A DNA stretch of 64,000 nt, from contig CAVQGN010000001.1 of the NCBI GenBank assembly GCA_963712055.1, forward strand, positions 248,001 through 312,000, read 5' to 3'. A model generated the notes under the pieces. That model ran no database searches and was not told the origin of the DNA. It saw nothing but the letters and a program-made list of their open reading frames with translations. Positions within the stretch are counted from its first letter, which is position 1; each line of letters opens with the position of its first letter. This DNA comes from JAHBVL01 sp963712055 (GTDB taxonomy: Bacteria; Chloroflexota; Chloroflexia; Thermomicrobiales; UBA6265). The position numbers and the translations under genes were made by a program. Shown piece by piece: positions 10,006-16,475 of this stretch.

Positions 10006-10764
10006 TCAGTATTGCTTTCTTGCGATGTAGCAGCCGTACCCGTAAAAAGAGCCATACTCTTCATACATCGAGATTTCGCGTTTTTCGGCCGCGATAAGTT
10101 CCTCCGCTAGTTCGCTGTGCTGGTGCCGGTCGAGGAAGTCGTCGAATCCGGCCTGGAGCGGCGCATAGTATTCGTCGATCCAGCATGTTCGCGGAAGGAC
10201 GAAATAGCCGATCGGTACATAACCAGTCGATTCCAGTTGATGGAGTTTCGTCGATGCGAGAGCGATTTCTGGGTATTCTCCTTCCCAGTGGGATCGCAGC
10301 GCTTCCGGGACCTCAGGAGTGAGCCAGGTGATCTCCGTGACGACGAGCACGCCTGCTGGTTTCAGAAACGCTTTCCACTCCGCAATTCCGGTCGAAAAGC
10401 CGATGCTGTAGATCGCTCCTTCGGACCAGATCACGTCGAACTGCTCTGCCTCGAAGGGGAGGTTAGCCATGTCTGCCAAAAGCGTGACGATCTGGTCCTC
10501 GACGCCGGCTTGAGCTGCCTTTCGCTCGACCTCCTCGAGAAATGGAGGAAGCACGTCCACCGCGGTAACTGCCGCCGTGGTCGCTTGCGCCAGACCGATT
10601 GCCGCGGAGCCAGTTCCGCATCCAATGTCGGCTATCTCCAATGAGCTGCCCAAGTCGATACCCGAAAGCGCGAGCATGAGTGCGAGTGAGGACTCGCTTC
10701 CCGGCCCCTGGCGACGGTTGCGACGGTGCAGGTCTGCAATAAGCGTGAGAGTCTCGTCATTCAA
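10006..10764 (-). CDS. Class I SAM-dependent methyltransferase
   Basis: Methyltransferase of about 252 residues. Motif I is IADIGCGTGSAAIGLA, and the post-I acidic residue lies in AVDVLPPF. Motif II/III segments are FDVIWSEGAIYSIGF and LVVTEITWL. The reading frame stays open upstream through the neighbouring tRNA-Ser gene, so the longer ORF is not real. I choose TTG at 10764, giving an N-terminus NDETLTLIADLHRRN that resembles UbiE-like relatives, with GAGGAG 11 nt upstream; GTG at 10776 is possible. It is convergent with ribokinase with a 2-bp gap. The substrate cannot be read from the sequence. Confidence 0.82.
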   Translation of the reverse strand: MNDETLTLIADLHRRNRRQGPGSESSLALMLALSGIDLGSSLEIADIGCGTGSAAIGLAQATTAAVTAVDVLPPFLEEVERKAAQAGVEDQIVTLLADMANLPFEAEQFDVIWSEGAIYSIGFSTGIAEWKAFLKPAGVLVVTEITWLTPEVPEALRSHWEGEYPEIALASTKLHQLESTGYVPIGYFVLPRTCWIDEYYAPLQAGFDDFLDRHQHSELAEELIAAEKREISMYEEYGSFYGYGCYIARKQY

Positions 10765-10826
10765 GGTGTTGAGCACTCCTCGAAGCACGGTCGGGGTAAT
10801 CTGAGGCAGAAGCTTGCCAGGACTGG

Positions 10827-10916
10827 CGGAAGGGGCGGGATTCGAACCCGCGAGACGGTATGACCGCCTACACGATTTCCAGTCGTGCGCACTAGGCCAG
10901 GCTATGCGACCCTTCC
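10827..10916 (-). tRNA. tRNA-Ser(GGA)
   Basis: Ninety-nucleotide type II tRNA with acceptor pairing GGAAGGG/CCCTTCC, a GGTTCGAATCC T-arm and a long variable arm. The anticodon loop CTGGAAA gives anticodon GGA (10878-10880). The discriminator is G, and CCA is encoded at 10826-10824. It lies just downstream of tRNA-Ser(CGA) and probably shares its transcript. Confidence 0.95.
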
Positions 10917-10947
10917 AGGTTTGCTTTAGACGCAATGACGATTGCGG

Positions 10948-11033
10948 CGGAGAGGGCGGGATTCGAACCCGCGGTGGCTCAACACCACACCAATTTTCGA
11001 GATTGGCACCTTAAACCGCTCGGACACCTCTCC
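10948..11033 (-). tRNA. tRNA-Ser(CGA)
   Basis: Type II tRNA of 86 nt with acceptor GGAGAGG/CCTCTCC. The anticodon stem CCAAT/ATTGG frames loop CTCGAAA, giving anticodon CGA. The discriminator is G and the 3' end runs into CCG, so CCA is not encoded and must be added enzymatically. Confidence 0.95.
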
Positions 11034-11040
11034 GCGCGCA

Positions 11041-11049
11041 ATTCTAGCA
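11041..11049 (-). promoter_or_regulatory. Extended -10 promoter for tRNA-Ser(CGA)/(GGA)
   Basis: On the minus strand TGC precedes TAGAAT (11046-11041), placing the start of transcription within one or two bases of the tRNA 5' end at 11033. It lies between that gene and the terminator hairpin of tRNA-Arg. Confidence 0.45.
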
Positions 11050-11065
11050 AGTTCGGACGAAATAA

Positions 11066-11089
11066 GCCCGGTGCCGATCGACACCGGGC
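11066..11089 (-). terminator. Intrinsic terminator after tRNA-Arg
   Basis: Perfect 8-bp GC-rich stem GCCCGGTG/CACCGGGC with an 8-nt loop, followed on the minus strand by TTATTT. It separates tRNA-Arg from the two serine tRNA genes downstream. Confidence 0.75.
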
Positions 11090-11131
11090 TTCGAAACGGG
11101 TTTCCTCATGTGATCTTGTGGTGAGGATTGG

Positions 11132-11204
11132 TACGCCTGGCAGGAATCGAACCTGCGGCCTTTGAGTCCGCAACCCAACGCTCTATCCCCTGAGCTACAG
11201 GCGC
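11132..11204 (-). tRNA. tRNA-Arg(GCG)
   Basis: Type I tRNA of 73 nt plus an encoded CCA (11131-11129). The acceptor GCGCCTG pairs with CAGGCGT with a G-T at position 1-72. The anticodon stem TTGGG/CTCAA frames loop TTGCGGA, so the anticodon is GCG. The usual bacterial CGN reader has ACG (inosine-modified) in an otherwise very similar arm, so G34 is unusual. The -10 hexamer TATAAT at 11225-11220 fits a start 9 nt upstream. Confidence 0.93.
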
Positions 11205-11219
11205 GCGTACGCTAACGGG

Positions 11220-11225
11220 ATTATA
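11220..11225 (-). promoter_or_regulatory. -10 hexamer of tRNA-Arg promoter
   Basis: A perfect TATAAT on the minus strand, 15 bp upstream of the tRNA-Arg 5' end. The -35 region is poor. It overlaps the stop codon of the helix-hairpin-helix remnant. Confidence 0.45.
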
Positions 11226-11490
11226 CCCGATTCTGTGACCATGCCGAGGAGCTGTTCGGCTGGAGTTTGCTGCTGGATGTTTCCTTGAACGACAGTCGGT
11301 GCCTGGCGAGTCCTTCCGTCAGGATCGGGATCACGTTCTTCCCGATTCCATGAAGCGAAGCAACAGTCCCTTCGTCCACCTCGGCAAGCTGCTTCAACGT
11401 GGCGCAATTCCTATAGACCAACGTCCGTCTCGCGGGAGCGGACTGATAGTCGAGATAGATAAGGTGCGCTGGGGTGAACCACTACAACAT
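11221..11490 (-). pseudogene. Helix-hairpin-helix small-protein remnant
   Basis: The minus-strand frame encodes SAPARRTLVYRNCATLK and continues through LHGIGKNVIPILTEGL to a stop at 11221. This matches the small helix-hairpin-helix fold of RNA polymerase alpha-CTD-like or 'Cdd1-like' proteins (Q-L-A-E-V, then LHGIGK). The only ATG in the right place (11490) is followed by TTG and then TAG, so codon 3 is a stop. Translation could only restart at TTG 11421, which would cut the first helix. I read this as a decayed gene between two tRNA genes; a short functional protein from the TTG is the alternative. Confidence 0.5.
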
Positions 11491-11505
11491 TTAGGATTCA
11501 GGTGG

Positions 11506-11595
11506 CGGGAAGGGAGGGATTCGAACCCTCGAATGGGCTCTAAACCCATTAACCGCTTAGCAGGCGGCCCCATTCGACCTCTCTGGCACCTTCCC
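11506..11595 (-). tRNA. tRNA-Ser(GCT)
   Basis: Type II tRNA of 90 nt with acceptor GGGAAGG/CCTTCCC and a long variable arm. Loop CTGCTAA gives anticodon GCT. CCA is encoded at 11505-11503. It lies 43 bp downstream of tRNA-Ser(TGA) and is probably cotranscribed with it. Confidence 0.95.
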
Positions 11596-11638
11596 GGATG
11601 CACTGACTACGAGATGCTGATCGGTCAGCGGTGAGCGG

Positions 11639-11721
11639 CGGAGAGGACAGGATTCGAACCTGCGAAGCTTTCGCTTAACTGTTTTCAAGACAGCCGCCTT
11701 CAACCACTCGGCCACCTCTCC
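11639..11721 (-). tRNA. tRNA-Ser(TGA)
   Basis: Type II tRNA of 83 nt with acceptor GGAGAGG/CCTCTCC. The anticodon stem CTGT/ACAG frames loop CTTGAAA, giving anticodon TGA. The discriminator is G, and CCG rather than CCA follows, so the 3' end must be completed enzymatically. Confidence 0.95.
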
Positions 11722-11738
11722 GAGATCGTAGCCAGAGA

Positions 11739-11767
11739 AGTATAGATGAGGAAGTGTCGAGTCTCAA
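11739..11767 (-). promoter_or_regulatory. Sigma-70-type promoter for tRNA-Ser(TGA)-(GCT)
   Basis: TTGAGA (11767-11762), a 17-bp spacer and TATACT (11744-11739), with transcription starting about 10 nt before the tRNA. One of the clearest promoters in the window. Confidence 0.75.
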
Positions 11768-12051
11768 CTTTGGGGTGGTTGCGGATGTTTCACGATGGCT
11801 TCGTCGATGCCATCAGCATCAACTTGAGAGTGAGTGCTCACTAGTTGACTTGCGGTTCGAACGGCTCTCATCCATGTTGGTAGCAAGCGACCGGAAATCA
11901 CATGTCGAGTGGAGGTAACACGTGTGCCAGAAAAGTCTCGTCTACTATTTTCACCTCTCCGCAGAATTCGCAAAGAAGTATATCATAATGTAAACGGATT
12001 CATGAATCCATGTGACCGTAAGTGACGAGTTACGAGAGAGCGAGGTTGGCT
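11768..12051 (+). other. Non-coding gap before toxin-antitoxin pair
   Basis: About 284 bp with no convincing gene. It is more AT-rich toward its right end (AAGAAGTATATCATAATGTAAAC around 11972-11995), which may hold the promoter of the toxin-antitoxin operon. A short inverted repeat, AGTGA/TCACT with a 4-nt loop, sits near 11830 and could be an operator, but this is weak. Confidence 0.3.
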
Positions 12052-12327
12052 ATGGCTACCACTGTACGGGTTGAAGACACGACCGCGATCGTTCTCCGGG
12101 AACTTGCCAGAGAAGAACACCGCTCTATCGGCCAGGTGGTGGAAGAAGCTGTGTCAAGGTACAAGCGGGACAAATTCTGGGACAAGGTGGAGGAATCGGT
12201 AGAGAATCTGCGTTCTGATCCCGATGCCTGGAAGGACTACAAAGAGGAAATCAACATCCTGGAAGGTGGTTCTATGGATGGATTTGACGATGACGCCGAG
12301 CGTGTCAGATCTTCTGAGACTTGGTGA
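12052..12327 (+). CDS. Ribbon-helix-helix antitoxin
   Basis: A 91-residue protein starting MATTVRVEDTTAIVLREL, with a beta strand and two helices typical of a MetJ/Arc/CopG-type DNA-binding fold in the first 45 residues. An acidic C-terminal tail (about 55-91, MDGFDDDAERV) would wrap the toxin. The GTG at 12022 is in frame, but GAGG precedes the ATG at 12052 and the conserved fold starts there. The stop lies 3 bp before the MazF-type toxin, the usual antitoxin-first order. Such antitoxins commonly repress their own operon through the N-terminal fold. Confidence 0.82.
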   Translation: MATTVRVEDTTAIVLRELAREEHRSIGQVVEEAVSRYKRDKFWDKVEESVENLRSDPDAWKDYKEEINILEGGSMDGFDDDAERVRSSETW

Positions 12328-12330
12328 TCT

Positions 12331-12681
12331 ATGATCGAACAAATCGCGCCAAAAGCAGGTGAAATCTGGATGGTCGATTTCTCTCCACAGTTAGGACGAG
12401 AACAAGCTGGTGTTCGTCCCGCTCTGGTGGTGTCGCACGACCGGTTTAATGCGATACGAAACGATTTGATCATCGTAGCGCCTGTCAGCGGGACCGATCG
12501 CGGTTTGGCATACCACGTGCAGATTGCTCCTCCAGACGGTGGATTGACCAAGACCTCAGTCATCATGTGTGATCAGGTTAAGTCACAGAGCGTTCAGCGA
12601 TTTCTCAGAAAGCGAGGAGAGGTTTCTGGATATACGTTGAACCGGGTCAGGGACATGATAATCTCGTTCTTTGTTCCGTAA
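12331..12681 (+). CDS. MazF/PemK-family toxin endoribonuclease
   Basis: A 116-residue protein of normal MazF length. It shows GEIWMVDFSP, then GVRPALVVSHD with the conserved Arg, and IIVAPVSGTDRG with the conserved Thr of the MazF active site, followed by SVIMCDQVKSQ and a C-terminal helix. MazF toxins cleave RNA at short sequence motifs, and the partner just upstream neutralises them. The pair sits between the serine tRNA cluster and alcohol dehydrogenase, with no transposase or integrase nearby. Cleavage specificity cannot be predicted from the sequence alone. Confidence 0.93.
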   Translation: MIEQIAPKAGEIWMVDFSPQLGREQAGVRPALVVSHDRFNAIRNDLIIVAPVSGTDRGLAYHVQIAPPDGGLTKTSVIMCDQVKSQSVQRFLRKRGEVSGYTLNRVRDMIISFFVP

Positions 12682-12688
12682 CCCAATA

Positions 12689-13771
12689 TCAAAAAACCAC
12701 CACGTTTCGCGCCGTTTCGCCGCGGTTGAGCGCGGCGTAGCCGTCGTTGATCTGATCGAGCGTGATCTCGTCCGAGATGAGGTCGTCCAGGTTGAGCTTT
12801 CCGTCGATATAGAGGTCGACATAGGTCGGGATATCGAGGCGGAAGCGGTTGGAGCCCATGTTCGATCCCTGCAAGCGGAGTTCCTCGGCCATCAGTCGTT
12901 CGCCGTCGACCGCGACCTTTTCCCCCTCGGGGATCATGCCGATGATGGTGGCGGTGCCGCCCTTGCCGAGCATGTCGAAGGCCTGGGCCGCGGCTCTGGC
13001 CAGTCCAATGGCTTCGAAGGCGTAATCGACCCCGCGCGGGATGAGTTGGCGCACCGCAATCACGGGGTCCTCTTCGGAAGCGTCGATGCAATCAGTCGCG
13101 CCGAATTTCATCGCCAGATCGAGTTTCCAGGCGAGTTTGTCGATGGCAATCACCCTCGACGCTCCGGAGAGCGCGGCGCCCTGAATCGCATTCAAGCCAA
13201 TGCCGCCGCAACCGAGCACCGCGACTGTGCTCCCGGCCGGAACGTTCGCGGTGTTGACGACCGCTCCGATCCCGGTTGCCACGGCGCAACCGACCAACGC
13301 GGCTTTGACAAGTGGCATCTCCTTCCGGATTTTGACCAGACTGTGCTCATGCACCAGCATTTGCTCGGCAAACGCGCCCAAGCGCGCAAACTGCGCAATG
13401 GGCCGACCTTGGTACTGGAGTCGGGGTGCTTCATCGGGTCCCCGTTCGACCCCCTGGCGCTCGCATAGGACCGGTCTACCCTGCAGGCAATAGCGACATG
13501 ACCCGCAAAACGTCGAGAGACAGGTGATCACATGATCGCCTGCCTCGACGTAGCCAACATTTGATCCTACCGCCAGGACCACTCCGGCCGCCTCATGCCC
13601 GAGAACGACTGGCAACGACGTGTGGTACTTCCCTTCAAGGAAATGAAGATCGCTATGACAGAGTCCAGACGCTGCTGTCGCGATCAGCACTTCGTGCGGT
13701 CCCGGTTGATCGATGTGGACATCGACGATTTCCAGTTTTCCCGGGACTTCGAATTGAACTGCGGCTTTCAT
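12689..13771 (-). CDS. Zinc-dependent alcohol dehydrogenase (class III-like)
   Basis: Medium-chain dehydrogenase of 360 residues. Catalytic zinc ligands are seen in GLCHSDLH and GHEAAG. The structural-zinc lobe has four cysteines in CGSCRYCLQGRPVLC. The Rossmann motif is VAVLGCGGIGLNAIQGA, followed by an acidic residue (AIDK) that suggests NAD preference. The ATG at 13771 is chosen because GGAGAA lies 8 nt upstream; the longer ORF adds 12 non-conserved residues. It resembles zinc-binding dehydrogenases of the NDMA-dependent or formaldehyde dehydrogenase type, but the substrate is open. Convergent with the toxin gene. Confidence 0.9.
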   Translation of the reverse strand: MKAAVQFEVPGKLEIVDVHIDQPGPHEVLIATAASGLCHSDLHFLEGKYHTSLPVVLGHEAAGVVLAVGSNVGYVEAGDHVITCLSTFCGSCRYCLQGRPVLCERQGVERGPDEAPRLQYQGRPIAQFARLGAFAEQMLVHEHSLVKIRKEMPLVKAALVGCAVATGIGAVVNTANVPAGSTVAVLGCGGIGLNAIQGAALSGASRVIAIDKLAWKLDLAMKFGATDCIDASEEDPVIAVRQLIPRGVDYAFEAIGLARAAAQAFDMLGKGGTATIIGMIPEGEKVAVDGERLMAEELRLQGSNMGSNRFRLDIPTYVDLYIDGKLNLDDLISDEITLDQINDGYAALNRGETARNVVVF

Positions 13772-13897
13772 CGAGCATTCTCCGTAATCACAGCATGTCG
13801 CATGCACTGTACTGCCAGTTGAATGGCGCTGCTAGGAGCAATGATCGCGACGTACACTCCCAGCCTGGGAGGGTCCAACGCCAGCGAGAGGGAAGCA

Positions 13898-15061
13898 ATG
13901 AGCGAACCACAGGAGCATCGTTATCGTCTGCGGGATGCCGGTCTCGTGTTCGGAGCGTTGCCGACCGGGACGATGAACGCCATCACCGATGTCGCTGGCG
14001 TCCAGGTTGGACAGGTCACGCTGCTTCGCGGCGACGGTAAGCTGACGCCCGGGAACGGTCCCGTCCGCACCGGTGTGACGGTCATCAAACCTCACCCGGG
14101 CAACCTCTTTCTCGAGCGAGTCCCTGCGGCGGTCTTTGTCTTCAACGGATTCGGAAAGTGCATCGGTATCGAACAGATCGATGAACTTGGCGTCCTCGAA
14201 ACACCGATCGCGCTGACCTCGACCCTCAACGGACCCAGAGTCGCGGATTCGCTGATCACGCATGCGATCAGCCAGAATCCCGGAATCGGGATCGACCTGC
14301 CAACCGTCAACCCGTTTGTGGGCGAATGCTCAGATGCCTGGCTCAACGACATCCAGGGACGTCATATCAGCGAGGAAGACGTGTTCGCCGCGATCGACCA
14401 TGCATCGGCTGGACCGGTCGCGGAGGGTTCAGTCGGCGCGGGCACCGGAATGTCCGCCTTCGGTTTCAAAGGTGGGATCGGAACATCGTCCAGGCAGCTG
14501 CCGACCTATCTTGGCGGATGGACGGTCGGCGTGCTGGTTTTGGCGAACTTCGGTCAGCGGCGGCAGTTGCAGATCGACGGCGTTCCGGTCGGGCAGTTGC
14601 TCGACGAACCCGCTCGGAGTGAGCCCGAACGTGGTTCGATCATGATCATTGTGGCGACGGACGCCCCTTTGCTCGATCGGCAGCTCGGGAGAATCGCCAA
14701 GCGAGCAGTTCTCGGAATGGCGCGGACAGGCTCGACTGGCGGGCATGGAAGCGGGGACGTCGTCGTGGCGTTCTCGACCGCCGAATCGGTCCGGTCACCT
14801 CTCGATCCAGGGTCATCGACCCAGCACGTTGAGATTCTCGCCGAAAGCGGCACGGCTGGTTCGAGTGATGTGATCGACACGCTTTTCGCAGCCACCGTCG
14901 AAGCCACCGAGGAAGCGATCATCAATGCGCTCTGCATGGCGACAACAGTCGTCGGCCGTGACGGCCATGTCCGCCACGCGTTGCCGTTGGAGAAGACGAT
15001 CGACATCCTGAGAAATGCGGATCCAACCGTGCAATGGAATCCGGACAAAACAAAACCGTGA
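13898..15061 (+). CDS. P1-family aminopeptidase/esterase (DmpA-like)
   Basis: Member of the DmpA/P1 family of self-processing Ntn-type hydrolases, 387 residues from the ATG at 13898, with AGAGGGA as ribosome-binding site. Family blocks are MNAITDVAGVQVGQVTL, the glycine-rich GTGMSAFGFKGGIGTSSR, and ERGSIMIIVATDAPLL. In the family, cleavage before the Ser of G-S-I releases the nucleophile, and that Gly-Ser pair is present. DmpA-type enzymes cleave N-terminal L-residues from peptides or act as D-esterases or beta-peptidases. It stands alone between alcohol dehydrogenase and tRNA-Asp, so no pathway can be assigned. Confidence 0.9.
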   Translation: MSEPQEHRYRLRDAGLVFGALPTGTMNAITDVAGVQVGQVTLLRGDGKLTPGNGPVRTGVTVIKPHPGNLFLERVPAAVFVFNGFGKCIGIEQIDELGVLETPIALTSTLNGPRVADSLITHAISQNPGIGIDLPTVNPFVGECSDAWLNDIQGRHISEEDVFAAIDHASAGPVAEGSVGAGTGMSAFGFKGGIGTSSRQLPTYLGGWTVGVLVLANFGQRRQLQIDGVPVGQLLDEPARSEPERGSIMIIVATDAPLLDRQLGRIAKRAVLGMARTGSTGGHGSGDVVVAFSTAESVRSPLDPGSSTQHVEILAESGTAGSSDVIDTLFAATVEATEEAIINALCMATTVVGRDGHVRHALPLEKTIDILRNADPTVQWNPDKTKP

Positions 15062-15087
15062 GCTGATTGACTCACGGTTACCAGTGG

Positions 15088-15161
15088 CGGAAGCGACGGG
15101 ATTCGAACCCGCGGTCTCAGCCTTGACAGGGCTGCATGTTAGGCCACTACACCACGCCTCC
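15088..15161 (-). tRNA. tRNA-Asp(GTC)
   Basis: Seventy-four-nucleotide tRNA with acceptor GGAGGCG/CGCTTCC. The anticodon stem CAGCC/GGCTG frames loop CTGTCAA, giving anticodon GTC. The discriminator is G, and CCA is encoded at 15087-15085. Confidence 0.95.
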
Positions 15162-15171
15162 GTATGACAAA

Positions 15172-15201
15172 AGTCTAGCACGGTCGCGAAAATCGGGTCA
15201 A
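15172..15201 (-). promoter_or_regulatory. Promoter of tRNA-Asp
   Basis: TTGACC (15201-15196), an 18-bp spacer ending in TGC, and TAGACT (15177-15172). The start of transcription would be only a few bases before the tRNA. Confidence 0.72.
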
Positions 15202-15306
15202 GGTCGGCTGATCCGAAGACCAATCAGTGGGTTCTTGGTGATCAATGACGTCCGGTGTCGCTTCTGATACCTTATGAAGCAGCAAACGCAGGCAGAAAGG
15301 AGGCGC

Positions 15307-15399
15307 ATGACGTCAACGAGCCACGTGTGGTGGAGCGTTCCAAGGTTCGAAAACACCCTGATCCATTTCCTGTCGAATGACACAAGGAGACGACAATGA
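15307..15399 (+). CDS. 30-residue leader ORF upstream of sugar ABC transporter
   Basis: A 31-codon reading frame starting at ATG 15307 behind a near-perfect Shine-Dalgarno (AAAGGAGG, 5 nt from the ATG). It encodes MTSTSHVWWSVPRFENTL and ends in NDTRRRQ. Its TGA stop overlaps the start codon of the binding-protein gene (ATGA, 15396-15399), so ribosomes finishing it would be placed at the next start. I recognise no domain. It could be a translated leader controlling transporter expression or simply a coupling device. The Shine-Dalgarno and the overlap are seen directly; the function is inference. Confidence 0.5.
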   Translation: MTSTSHVWWSVPRFENTLIHFLSNDTRRRQ

Positions 15400-16400
15400 C
15401 GAGATTCACAGATTCCCGATTCGATCGCCGTTCCGCTTTGAAAACTGGTGCGCTCGCAAGTGCACTCATGGCTGGTGGCGGTTTCGCTACCGGCGCGCTC
15501 GCCCAGGATGATGACGGCCGCGGCGACATCAACATCGTGATCGTCTCCCATGGTCAGGCCTCTGATCCGTTCTGGTCGGTTGTTCAGAATGGCTCGGCGC
15601 AGGCCGGAACGGATATGCGCGTGAATGTTCAGTATCAGGCGCCGAGCACCTTCGACATGGTGGCGATGTCGCAACTCATCGATGCAGCCGTCGCCACGAA
15701 TCCAACGGGCCTGGTTGTCTCGATTCCAGACGCCGATGCACTTTCTGGCGCTATTACTGCCGCCGTCGACGCCGGCATTCCGGTCATTTCGATGAACTCG
15801 GGGAGTGACGTCGCCAAGGAACTCGGCATCCTGATCCATGTCGGCCAGACCGAATATGAAGCCGGTTACGGTGGCGGTCAGCGGATGGCCGAAGCCGGCG
15901 GTAAAAACGCGCTATGCGTCAACCAGGAAGTCGGCAATGCTGCGCTCGATATCCGTTGCCAGGGCTTCACCGACGCCATGACTGAAGCCGGCGGCACGGT
16001 GGAAGTTCTCGCCGTCGATCTCGCTGACCCCACCGGTTCGCAGCAGCGGATCTCGGGTGCGCTCGATGCGAATGGAGATATCGATTCGATCCTGACCCTC
16101 GGACCAACCGGTGCGGCTCCAGCGCTCGCATCGCTCGATGAATCGGGCAAACTTGGCGAGATTCTGCTGGCGACCTTTGATCTTTCGCCCGAAGTCCTCG
16201 AAGCAGTCGAAGCCGGAACCATGCTCTATGCGATCGATCAGCAGCAGTATCTCCAGGGGTATCTCCCGGTGGTCCTGCACACGCTCCTGGCAACCAATCT
16301 GAACACGGTTGCCAATGATGTCTTGATGACTGGCCCCGGTTTCGTGACCGCAGAAACAGCCGCACGCGTCATCGATCTTGCGGCAGCTGGAACCCGCTAG
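15396..16400 (+). CDS. Sugar ABC transporter substrate-binding protein
   Basis: A 334-residue periplasmic-binding protein of the RbsB/FrcB/YtfQ type (peripl_BP_4 fold). The N-terminus has a twin-arginine-like motif (FDRRSALKTGALAS) and a hydrophobic segment ending ALAQ, so export by the Tat pathway is likely. The mature part opens INIVIVSHGQASDPFWSVVQ, the standard strand-loop of sugar-binding proteins, with VSIPDADALSGAI and MNSGSDVAKEL further on. It is followed by permease and ATPase genes, giving a complete importer. Ribose, fructose or a related sugar is plausible; the ligand cannot be fixed. Confidence 0.9.
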   Translation: MTRFTDSRFDRRSALKTGALASALMAGGGFATGALAQDDDGRGDINIVIVSHGQASDPFWSVVQNGSAQAGTDMRVNVQYQAPSTFDMVAMSQLIDAAVATNPTGLVVSIPDADALSGAITAAVDAGIPVISMNSGSDVAKELGILIHVGQTEYEAGYGGGQRMAEAGGKNALCVNQEVGNAALDIRCQGFTDAMTEAGGTVEVLAVDLADPTGSQQRISGALDANGDIDSILTLGPTGAAPALASLDESGKLGEILLATFDLSPEVLEAVEAGTMLYAIDQQQYLQGYLPVVLHTLLATNLNTVANDVLMTGPGFVTAETAARVIDLAAAGTR

Positions 16401-16422
16401 GATTTCCGGCGAGATCTCCGTA

Positions 16423-16448
16423 CTCCCCACTGCCCGTTCGGTGGGGAG
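16423..16448 (+). terminator. Intercistronic hairpin
   Basis: Perfect 8-bp stem CTCCCCAC/GTGGGGAG with a 10-nt loop, between the binding-protein and permease genes, followed by a weak T-rich stretch (CCTGTTTC). Such hairpins stabilise upstream mRNA or partly terminate, giving more binding protein than permease. Confidence 0.6.
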
Positions 16449-16475
16449 CCTGTTTCTGGAAGCCAGGGAGGAACA

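Noticed and set aside
10765..10935. N-terminal extension of the methyltransferase ORF to 10935
   Set aside because: It reads straight through tRNA-Ser(GGA), and the resulting 57 residues have no family likeness.
11764..11973. 69-residue minus-strand frame upstream of the toxin-antitoxin pair
   Set aside because: No Shine-Dalgarno and no recognisable domain, and it runs over the tRNA-Ser(TGA) promoter side.
11506..12681. Integrative element using tRNA-Ser as attachment site
   Set aside because: No integrase and no direct repeat of a tRNA 3' end was seen, and the toxin-antitoxin genes lie on the 5' side of the tRNA.
12689..13468. Long open frames opposite the alcohol dehydrogenase (both strands)
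   Set aside because: They are codon-bias shadows of a clear dehydrogenase gene with zinc and Rossmann motifs.
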